Notes under the pieces: model-generated
Database searches by the model: none
Seen by the model: the letters and a program-made list of their open reading frames with translations, nothing else
What the model was told of the DNA's origin: nothing
Shown: in pieces, positions 1-5,553 of the stretch
How the letters are laid out: each line of letters opens with the position of its first letter
How positions within the stretch are numbered: position 1 is the stretch's first letter
Translations under genes and position numbers: made by a program
From: Desulfovibrionales bacterium
GTDB lineage: Bacteria > Desulfobacterota > Desulfovibrionia > Desulfovibrionales > Desulfomicrobiaceae
Direction of reading: 5' to 3'
Assembly: GCA_012727515.1 (NCBI GenBank)
Contig: JAAYGZ010000368.1
Location: 1-5,553 of the forward strand
Length of the DNA stretch: 5,553 nucleotides

Positions 1-1
1 G

Positions 2-814
2 GCATGCGTTGGCGTACATGACTTTATGGCGCACATCATCATGCAGGGGGAAATCTGCGTAGGCGTCTAAGGCATCAGCCAACTCAATAAAGGGATGCGC
101 ACTGGCAAAGACAACCTTGTCCTGAATAATCGTGCTCATGGCCTGTACAAACACATCAGCCATGGGTGCGCGTTCATACTCTGAAAAATCCATATACACA
201 TTGGCGTTGCGCAGACAGGCATACACAGCCTCATTAACATAGGGATATCCGCCATGACTCATGATAATGGTTAATTCAGGAAAGTCGCGGGCAACCTGGT
301 CCACATGCCTGGGATCTGCGTAGTCCATGAGAGCGCCTGCAACCTGTGGCGGCGGAGCCATGGTTATAAATACAGGCAGGTTGAGTTCCGCACATTTGGT
401 ATAGACAGGATAATAGCGAGCTTCACACGCTGGAATATGCGCCAGATACGGGTCAATGGCCACGCCTTTCATGCCATGTGTTTCCACCGCCTGCATTATC
501 TCATACACTGCGGCCATTTTTTTATGCGGATCAATTCCCCAGAATCCAATAAATTTGTCCGGATAGGCCTGGCAAAAATCCAGAACACTGGCATTATTGG
601 CTGGAGAACCATAGGTTGTTTCACAGTCCCGACCAGTAATAACAGCGCGTTCTACTCCGCGTAAGTCCAGATCCTGAACAATTTCATCCAAAGGCTGGGC
701 TTTGCGGGCATCAAAACCAATGGCCTTGCAGGCAGCCTTGAACATGGCGCTGTTTTTGATGCCATTGATGATTTCCGGCGTGTTGGGCCGGAAACGAAAG
801 TCGATAATTTTCAT
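2..814 (-). CDS. Amidohydro_2-like TIM-barrel protein, 3' end cut off by window edge
   Basis: The open frame reads 271 residues from ATG at 814 and runs off the left edge without a stop. A GGAG ribosome site lies 10 bases before the ATG. The start MKIIDFRFRPN, the TIM-barrel rhythm (IGFWGIDP around residues 89-96, KGVAIDPY at 116-123), SHGGYP at 186-191 and the near-C-terminal VMYANAC fit the amidohydrolase-2 superfamily (about 280-290 residues), so only a short tail is probably missing. The usual metal-binding set is largely absent: HxH after strand 1 is replaced by RFR (residues 7-9), the mid-barrel His by TMAPPP (151-156), and the Asp of the GSD motif by Ala239 in FASAHP. His187 remains. 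It may therefore be a metal-poor hydrolase, decarboxylase or lyase, or non-catalytic; no substrate can be assigned. It follows the TRAP permease gene by 80 bp on the same strand and is probably co-transcribed. Fold confidence is good; function is unknown. Confidence 0.85.
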   Translation of the reverse strand, partial: MKIIDFRFRPNTPEIINGIKNSAMFKAACKAIGFDARKAQPLDEIVQDLDLRGVERAVITGRDCETTYGSPANNASVLDFCQAYPDKFIGFWGIDPHKKMAAVYEIMQAVETHGMKGVAIDPYLAHIPACEARYYPVYTKCAELNLPVFITMAPPPQVAGALMDYADPRHVDQVARDFPELTIIMSHGGYPYVNEAVYACLRNANVYMDFSEYERAPMADVFVQAMSTIIQDKVVFASAHPFIELADALDAYADFPLHDDVRHKVMYANAC

Positions 815-849
815 GGATGGTTTTCTCCGTATGCTCATGATTGTTTCAG

Positions 850-881
850 CCTGCCACGCCGCCAGGCAGGAACCTGGCGGC
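850..881 (-). promoter_or_regulatory. Intercistronic hairpins between dctQM and the amidohydrolase gene
   Basis: A perfect 9-bp inverted repeat, GCCGCCAGG at 858-866 and CCTGGCGGC at 873-881, has a 6-base loop. A second, mutually exclusive 6-bp stem, CCTGCC at 850-855 with GGCAGG at 865-870, shares the middle strand. On the minus-strand transcript no U-tract follows, so this is not a standard intrinsic terminator. It could stabilise or process the message between the permease and the downstream gene, or weaken read-through. The structure is seen; its role is inferred. Confidence 0.5.
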
Positions 882-894
882 ATGATACAGAATT

Positions 895-2793
895 TTATTT
901 ATGGCCAACAAGAAAGAGAGGTACTTCAGGAATATATGTTATAATCAGAAGCACCAGAATCATCAGACCAAGCATGGGCAGTGCGGTGCGGGCCAGGTGT
1001 TCAATCTTGCATTTGGAAATACTGCTGGCCACAAAGAGGTTTACGCCCACGGGTGGGGTGATAAAGCCAATGGCCAGGTTAGTGACAATGATAATACCAA
1101 AGTGCAGCGGCGAGACACCAACGCCAGTGACCACAGGCAGGAGGATTGGCGTGAGAATGACAATAGCGGCCAGCGCTTCCATGAATGTGCCGACAATAAG
1201 CAAGAGAATATTGATGAGCAGCAGCACTGTGAATTTGCTGCTGGTAAAGCCAAGAATGGCCCTGGCAATGGTTCCGGGCACATCTTCAATGGTCATGATA
1301 TTGCCGAACAAGGTGGCCATGGCCATCAGCACGATAATGGTGGCAGAGGTTTCGCAGGCTTCCACGCAACAGTCGATAAGCTTACGGACATTGATTTCCC
1401 GGTACACGAAAACCCCAACAATAAGACCATAAAAAGCAGCTACTGCAGCGGCTTCTGTGGGGGTCATCAGACCGCCGTAAATACCGCCCAGAACGATAAC
1501 CGGGACCATGAGCGCCCATTTGGCTTCCCACACAGCGCCAAGTAAGGATGCAGGAGTGCGTGTGCGCGCTTCGCCACGCCAGTTGCGCGACTTGGCATAA
1601 AAGTATGAGTATCCCATAAGCACCAGGCCTGTCAGGATTCCAGGTACAATACCGCCGATAAACAGGTCGCCAATGGAAACCTGGGCTGAAATACCATAGA
1701 CCACAAAGGGGTTACTGGGTGGAATAAGCACACCAATGGCGCCTGCTGAAGCAACAATAGCGCCGGCAAAGTACTTGTCATAGCCGCGTTCAATCATAGC
1801 CGGGATAGTCAGGGCGCCAATGGCCGCTACTGTGGCCGGACCTGAACCGCTGATGGCGCCGAAAAACATACACGTGGCCACTGTAACCAGGGCCATGCCA
1901 CCGTACAGACCGCCGAGCATTTCATCTGCCAGGGCCAGAAGACGCTGGGAAAGTCCGCCTGCGCCCATAAACACGCCAGCAGCAATAAAAAAAGGGATGG
2001 CCATGATCGGAAATGAATCAATGGATGTAAATGCTGTCTGGGCCAGGTATTCAATGGGGAGTGTTTCTGCACAGATGACTGTGGCCAGGGTGGACAGACC
2101 CAGGGAAATAGCAATGGGCACACCCAGGGCACAGAGCAGAACAAAATAGCCGAACAGGGCGGGCAGTGGTTCAATATAATCAGCAAGCACGGCCGGAGCA
2201 ATGATGATGGCAGCGGCCATGACTGCAAAAGCCGTATCACGCAGACCACAGAGCTGTATCTGAGCACGCAGGCCCTGCACAAGGCGCAGGCTCATAAGGC
2301 CAAAACCCAGGGGCAGGATCATGTAAGGGATAATATAGGGAATCCGCAGGGCAGTTGTGAATTGTGGAAATTCCTGGAGCCGTTCAATCTGCGTCCAGCC
2401 ATACCAGCAGATGGTCAGGGTGAGAATCAGAAAAAAGATGTCAACAAGCACCCAGCTTGCATTCTGCAAACGGACTGAAAGTCGGTCATAAATAATATCA
2501 ATGCGGATGGAACTGCGTTTTTTTATGGCCACTGACAGGGCAAGATAGCTGATCCAGATAAAGATATAGCGGGATATTTCTTCGGTCCAGACAGCGGCGC
2601 CAGCAGAGCTGGCAAAGCGTACAACAACATATCTGTACACTGTTTGAAAGGTAATAAAAAGGATAATCGCCAGCAGACCGGAAACGAGAAATATTTTTTC
2701 AAAATGCTCGTCAATCAGTCCCCAGATGGTTGGTGGCGAGTTGGGCTTATCGGCAGCCTCAAAAGATGCTATGCCGCTGATATTCTGTTCCAT
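895..2793 (-). CDS. dctQM: Fused TRAP transporter permease (DctQ-DctM), likely for isethionate
   Basis: This 632-residue membrane protein is the permease of a tripartite (TRAP) transporter, which takes substrate from a periplasmic binding protein using an ion gradient, normally sodium. Residues about 30-175 are a DctQ domain: four hydrophobic segments and the typical motif WTEEISRYIFIW (69-80). A linking helix (about 186-204) leads into a DctM domain to the C-terminus. DctM hallmarks are GAISGSGPATVAAIGALTIP (312-331), GVLIPPSNPFVVYG (354-367), MTPTEAAAVAAFY (443-455) and FITPPVGVNLFVAS (577-590). Fused QM permeases are common, so the fusion is not an error. I chose ATG at 2793 because GAGGGAG lies about 10 bases before it; the frame could be extended to a TTG at 2838, but that lacks a ribosome site. 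It lies 156 bp downstream of dctP and 80 bp upstream of the amidohydrolase gene. Isethionate as substrate is inferred only from the divergent islA-like gene and shared control elements. Confidence 0.95.
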   Translation of the reverse strand: MEQNISGIASFEAADKPNSPPTIWGLIDEHFEKIFLVSGLLAIILFITFQTVYRYVVVRFASSAGAAVWTEEISRYIFIWISYLALSVAIKKRSSIRIDIIYDRLSVRLQNASWVLVDIFFLILTLTICWYGWTQIERLQEFPQFTTALRIPYIIPYMILPLGFGLMSLRLVQGLRAQIQLCGLRDTAFAVMAAAIIIAPAVLADYIEPLPALFGYFVLLCALGVPIAISLGLSTLATVICAETLPIEYLAQTAFTSIDSFPIMAIPFFIAAGVFMGAGGLSQRLLALADEMLGGLYGGMALVTVATCMFFGAISGSGPATVAAIGALTIPAMIERGYDKYFAGAIVASAGAIGVLIPPSNPFVVYGISAQVSIGDLFIGGIVPGILTGLVLMGYSYFYAKSRNWRGEARTRTPASLLGAVWEAKWALMVPVIVLGGIYGGLMTPTEAAAVAAFYGLIVGVFVYREINVRKLIDCCVEACETSATIIVLMAMATLFGNIMTIEDVPGTIARAILGFTSSKFTVLLLINILLLIVGTFMEALAAIVILTPILLPVVTGVGVSPLHFGIIIVTNLAIGFITPPVGVNLFVASSISKCKIEHLARTALPMLGLMILVLLIITYIPEVPLFLVGHK

Positions 2794-2865
2794 ATTGTTT
2801 TCGTCTCCCTCGTATTTCAGTATGGGGCCTGGCCACAAACAGGGCAGTGTGCAGGCAATTTGGTA

Positions 2866-2895
2866 TCATCCAGAATGTTTTCATCCAGAATGTTT
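2866..2895. repeat. Perfect tandem duplication of a 15-bp unit
   Basis: TCATCCAGAATGTTT occurs twice without a break, at 2866-2880 and 2881-2895. The match extends one more base, to 2896. It lies in the dctP-dctQM gap and touches the outer arm of the adjacent hairpin. In the minus-strand transcript it reads as two copies of AAACATTCTGGATGA directly after the hairpin. It may be a recent replication-slippage duplication or a doubled protein or RNA contact site; no function can be read from it. Confidence 0.9.
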
Positions 2896-2941
2896 TGTCC
2901 CCCTTGTCATTACAACGCGATTTCATGACAAAGGGGACAAA
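2894..2941 (-). promoter_or_regulatory. Long stem-loop after dctP (17-bp stem, 14-base loop)
   Basis: Arms at 2894-2910 and 2925-2941 pair over 17 positions. The only imperfection, 2903 with 2932, is C/A on the plus strand but becomes a G-U pair in the minus-strand RNA, so the stem is complete only in the transcript of the dctP operon. It starts eight bases after the dctP stop codon. No U-tract follows on the minus strand, so strong termination is unlikely. A stable hairpin directly after a binding-protein gene commonly protects that part of the message and lets the binding protein be made in excess over the permease; that role is inferred here. Confidence 0.75.
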
Positions 2942-2949
2942 CTCAGGGC

Positions 2950-4047
<1,098 letters not shown>

Positions 4048-4049
4048 TC

Positions 4050-4065
4050 AGCAGGATGTATGCCA
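4050..4065 (-). promoter_or_regulatory. Sigma-54 promoter for dctP-dctQM operon
   Basis: The minus strand reads TGGCATACATCCTGCT, with GG (4064-4063) and GC (4052-4051) exactly 10 bases apart as needed for the -24/-12 elements. Against TGGCACG-N4-TTGCW it differs at three non-core positions. Predicted transcription start is about 4039, giving a leader of about 79 bases to the dctP ATG. The matching promoter on the other side and the operator copies at enhancer distance support it. No mapped start site is available. Confidence 0.65.
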
Positions 4066-4112
4066 GACTAAAATGAGAGATAATACAATATTTTCAATTA
4101 AAAAGTCTTATA

Positions 4113-4125
4113 TATCATCATATTG
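4113..4125 (+). promoter_or_regulatory. Candidate IHF site between enhancer and dctP promoter
   Basis: TATCATCATATTG matches WATCAANNNNTTR with one mismatch (the sixth position). It lies between the operator at 4167-4184 and the dctP sigma-54 promoter, where DNA bending is often used to bring activator and polymerase together. The stretch is AT-rich, so a chance match is quite possible. Confidence 0.3.
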
Positions 4126-4133
4126 AAAAACAT

Positions 4134-4152
4134 CCAGGCCGCGTAGGCCTGG
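4134..4152. terminator. GC-rich hairpin flanked by T-runs on both strands (possible bidirectional terminator or insulator)
   Basis: CCAGGCC (4134-4140) and GGCCTGG (4146-4152) form a perfect 7-bp stem with a 5-base loop, the only GC-rich patch in an AT-rich area. On the plus strand seven Ts begin eight bases after the stem; on the minus strand ATGTTTTT follows directly. It would stop stray transcription between the two divergent units, more plausibly on the minus strand. No gene ends here, so its purpose is uncertain. Confidence 0.4.
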
Positions 4153-4166
4153 GCTGTGAATTTTTT

Positions 4167-4184
4167 TGATGCAAAATTGCATCA
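4167..4184. promoter_or_regulatory. Operator/enhancer copy 1 (perfect palindromic arms)
   Basis: TGATGCAAAATTGCATCA has perfect 8-bp arms, TGATGCAA and TTGCATCA, around a central AA. It is the most symmetric of three related sites in this gap. Its centre is about 137 bp upstream of the predicted dctP start of transcription, the normal range for an enhancer site of a sigma-54 activator. The dimer-type symmetry and repetition support specific protein binding; the protein is not in the window. Confidence 0.7.
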
Positions 4185-4214
4185 CTTAGGACCTCTTCTT
4201 GTTAGCTTCAGGAT

Positions 4215-4232
4215 TGTGAAGAATATGTCACA
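4215..4232. promoter_or_regulatory. TGTGA-N8-TCACA dyad, CRP/FNR-like but with wide spacer
   Basis: TGTGA (4215-4219) and TCACA (4228-4232) are perfect inverted 5-bp arms. CRP/FNR-family sites, including HcpR sites in Desulfovibrio, usually have six bases between such arms, whereas here there are eight, so binding by such a regulator is doubtful. It is recorded because it sits in the divergent control region. Confidence 0.25.
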
Positions 4233-4309
4233 GTGCTGTCATAAAAACAGGGCTTATGTTTCAGATTTGCCACTGGTGTCATGCTTATTTACAGGCTTTT
4301 TGTCTGGGT

Positions 4310-4327
4310 TGTCGCAAAAATGCATCA
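4310..4327. promoter_or_regulatory. Operator/enhancer copy 2
   Basis: TGTCGCAAAAATGCATCA is related to copy 1, with one half-site changed to TGTCGCAA. Its centre is about 170 bp upstream of the predicted islA transcription start and 51 bp (about five helical turns) from copy 3. It is oriented opposite to copy 3, so the variant half-sites lie on the outside of the pair. Confidence 0.6.
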
Positions 4328-4360
4328 AATTTTTTCACAAAATATGTGTTTTTGCTTTTT

Positions 4361-4378
4361 TGATGCAAAATTGCGACT
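4361..4378. promoter_or_regulatory. Operator/enhancer copy 3
   Basis: TGATGCAAAATTGCGACT matches copy 1 at its first 14 positions and shares the variant half-site (TTGCGAC) with the reverse complement of copy 2. Its centre is about 120 bp upstream of the predicted islA start of transcription, an ideal distance for a sigma-54 enhancer site. As at copy 1, a run of Ts precedes it. Confidence 0.65.
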
Positions 4379-4462
4379 CCTTATCGGCCTGCCTTTTCTC
4401 CTCGTTGTTCATATTTTTCTTTTATCTCAATAAAATTTATTTTTCCAGCTAGTTATTAAAAT

Positions 4463-4478
4463 TGGCACAGAGAATGCT
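4463..4478 (+). promoter_or_regulatory. Sigma-54 promoter for islA
   Basis: TGGCACAGAGAATGCT has GG at 4464-4465 and GC at 4476-4477 with exactly 10 bases between. It differs from TGGCACG-N4-TTGCW at two positions only. Predicted transcription start is about 4489, giving a leader of about 125 bases before the ATG. It is paired with a similar promoter on the opposite strand driving the transporter. Confidence 0.75.
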
Positions 4479-4613
4479 CATATCGAATTATCAGCATAAA
4501 CCTGAAATATGCTGCAGTAAAACCTTTGATAACACAAAGAGTACATGATGTATCGTTGCCCTGCAGGCCAGTGGCAGCACAGTATTTATCTAAAAAGAGA
4601 GAGGAGCTAAGCC

Positions 4614-5553
4614 ATGACAAGATTTACCTGTGATTGCATGTCCCCCCAGGAACAGAGGCTGTACGACAAGATTGAAGGTAAAGAGGATAAATTCCGTCAG
4701 TCACACAGTCGTGTATTTACCATGCTGGAGCGGTTTGATGGCCAGAAACCACGCATTGATATTGAGCGGGCCCTGTTTTTTACCCAGTCTATGAAAGAAA
4801 CAGAAGGGGAGCCTCTTGTTCTGCGTTGGGCCAAGGCGCTCAAGCATATTGCAGAAAACATGACTGTCTATGTTCAGGACGATCAGTTGCTGCTTGGTCG
4901 TGCCGGATGTGACGGACGTTATGGTATTTTGTATCCTGAACTTGATGGTGACTTTCTGGATATTGCTGTGCGTGATCTGCCCACCCGTACCCAGTCTCCT
5001 GCCACCATTACTCCGGAAGATGCAAAAGTAGTTATCGAAGAAATTGCTCCTTTCTGGAAAGGAAAGACATTTCATGAAAAGCTCAATGCCGCATTGCCGG
5101 AAGACGTGCACAAACTGACCTATGATGATCCTGAAGGGCTGTTATCGCGTTTTATTGTCAATGAAACCGCATCGTTTCGTTCTTCTATCCAATGGGTTCA
5201 TGATTTTGAAAAAGTACTGCGTCGCGGTTTTAACGACATCAAGCGTGAAGCTCAGGAAAAGTTGGCAGCACTTGATCCACTCAGCCCCACGGATAATTGT
5301 GAGAAAAAGCCATTCTTGGAAGCCGTGGTCATTGTGTGTGACGCCATTGTCCATTGGGCCAAACGTCATGCGGTCCTGGCCAGAGAAAAGGCTGCCCAGG
5401 AAACAAATCCAGTGCGTAAGGCTGAGCTTATCCGCATGGCGGAAAATGCCGAGCGCGTTCCTGGCGAACCGGCTCGCGATTTTTACGAAGCCTGCCAGAG
5501 CCAGTGGTTTACCCAGATGTTTTCACGTATTGAGCAGAAGACCGGGACAACCA
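4614..5553 (+). CDS. islA: Glycyl-radical enzyme, probable isethionate sulfite-lyase, N-terminal 313 residues
   Basis: The frame opens at ATG 4614 after GAGGAG with a 7-base gap and runs off the right edge. The 313 residues seen are the N-terminal part of a PFL-like glycyl-radical enzyme (about 830 residues in full). Family features include RIDIERALFFTQSMKETEGEP (47-67), the VYVQDDQLLLGRAGCDGRYGILYPE stretch (85-109), and TYDDPEGLL (169-177). In isethionate sulfite-lyase the substrate sulfonate is held by residues that I recall as Arg189 and Gln193 in the Bilophila enzyme; here FRSSIQW gives exactly Arg189 and Gln193. IslA cleaves isethionate (2-hydroxyethanesulfonate) to acetaldehyde and sulfite in the cytoplasm, the sulfite then being respired. 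It needs a radical-SAM activase (islB), not seen here. The catalytic Cys and the radical Gly lie beyond the window, so completeness cannot be judged. The divergent TRAP transporter and shared control region agree with sulfonate uptake and cleavage. The main alternative is a related sulfolyase, for example for dihydroxypropanesulfonate. Confidence 0.85.
   Translation, partial: MTRFTCDCMSPQEQRLYDKIEGKEDKFRQSHSRVFTMLERFDGQKPRIDIERALFFTQSMKETEGEPLVLRWAKALKHIAENMTVYVQDDQLLLGRAGCDGRYGILYPELDGDFLDIAVRDLPTRTQSPATITPEDAKVVIEEIAPFWKGKTFHEKLNAALPEDVHKLTYDDPEGLLSRFIVNETASFRSSIQWVHDFEKVLRRGFNDIKREAQEKLAALDPLSPTDNCEKKPFLEAVVIVCDAIVHWAKRHAVLAREKAAQETNPVRKAELIRMAENAERVPGEPARDFYEACQSQWFTQMFSRIEQKTGTT

Noticed and set aside
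305..944. Plus-strand open frames opposite the amidohydrolase gene
   Set aside because: They are shadows of a clear minus-strand gene and show no recognisable protein features.
901..1545. 214-codon open frame on the plus strand, opposite dctQM
   Set aside because: It is antisense to the well-supported permease gene, has a His/Asn/Gly/Asp-rich composition typical of the reverse of hydrophobic codons, and matches no family I know.
2794..2838. Longer dctQM start at TTG 2838
   Set aside because: There is no ribosome site before it, while ATG 2793 has GAGGGAG at good distance; the extra 15 residues do not look like part of a DctQ protein.
4156..4452. 98-codon open frame in the divergent gap
   Set aside because: It has no ribosome site, a Phe/Leu-rich product from T-rich DNA, and contains all three operator copies.
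4379..4461. IHF site between operator copy 3 and the islA promoter
   Set aside because: The stretch is AT-rich, but I found no match with fewer than about two or three mismatches to WATCAANNNNTTR on either strand.
4701..5369. Minus-strand open frames opposite the glycyl-radical enzyme
   Set aside because: The plus strand gives an unbroken glycyl-radical enzyme frame with expected motifs; the reverse frames are by-products.

Overview
The window looks like part of a sulfonate (isethionate) utilisation locus from a strictly anaerobic, sulfite-respiring bacterium of the Desulfovibrio/Bilophila type. The argument is context: a glycyl-radical enzyme that matches isethionate sulfite-lyase (IslA), including Arg189 and Gln193 at the positions I recall as substrate-contact residues of the Bilophila enzyme, stands back to back with a TRAP transporter, and the shared control region carries sigma-54 promoters. 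The species cannot be named. Base composition is mixed in the genes and clearly AT-rich in the intergenic region.

Layout. Positions 2-814 (minus strand, cut by the left edge) hold an Amidohydro_2-like TIM-barrel protein that has lost most of the usual metal ligands. Positions 895-2793 (minus) encode a fused DctQ-DctM TRAP permease. Positions 2950-3960 (minus) encode the DctP-type periplasmic binding protein. These three genes probably form one operon, dctP-dctQM-amidohydrolase, with a hairpin in each intergenic gap (2894-2941 and 850-881) but no clear intrinsic terminator. Positions 3961-4613 hold no credible gene: this is a 653-bp divergent control region. From 4614 to the right edge (plus strand) runs the N-terminal 313 residues of the glycyl-radical enzyme, so its catalytic Cys and glycyl-radical loop lie outside the window.

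Control region. Each direction has a GG-N10-GC sigma-54 promoter: TGGCATACATCCTGCT on the minus strand for dctP (predicted start of transcription near 4039) and TGGCACAGAGAATGCT on the plus strand for islA (near 4489). Between them lie three copies of an 18-bp near-palindrome, best copy TGATGCAAAATTGCATCA, at 4167-4184, 4310-4327 and 4361-4378. One copy is about 137 bp upstream of the dctP start; the other two are about 170 and 120 bp upstream of the islA start. That is the usual geometry of enhancer sites for a bacterial enhancer-binding protein. A candidate IHF site, a GC-rich hairpin and other dyads lie in the same region.

How it works together (inference). Isethionate is bound by DctP in the periplasm and brought in by DctQM with an ion gradient. 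IslA, activated by a radical-SAM partner expected outside the window, splits it to acetaldehyde and sulfite. Sulfite then serves as respiratory electron acceptor. A sigma-54 activator that senses the sulfonate or a product would switch on uptake and cleavage together. The role of the amidohydrolase-like protein is unknown and is the main unexplained gene here.
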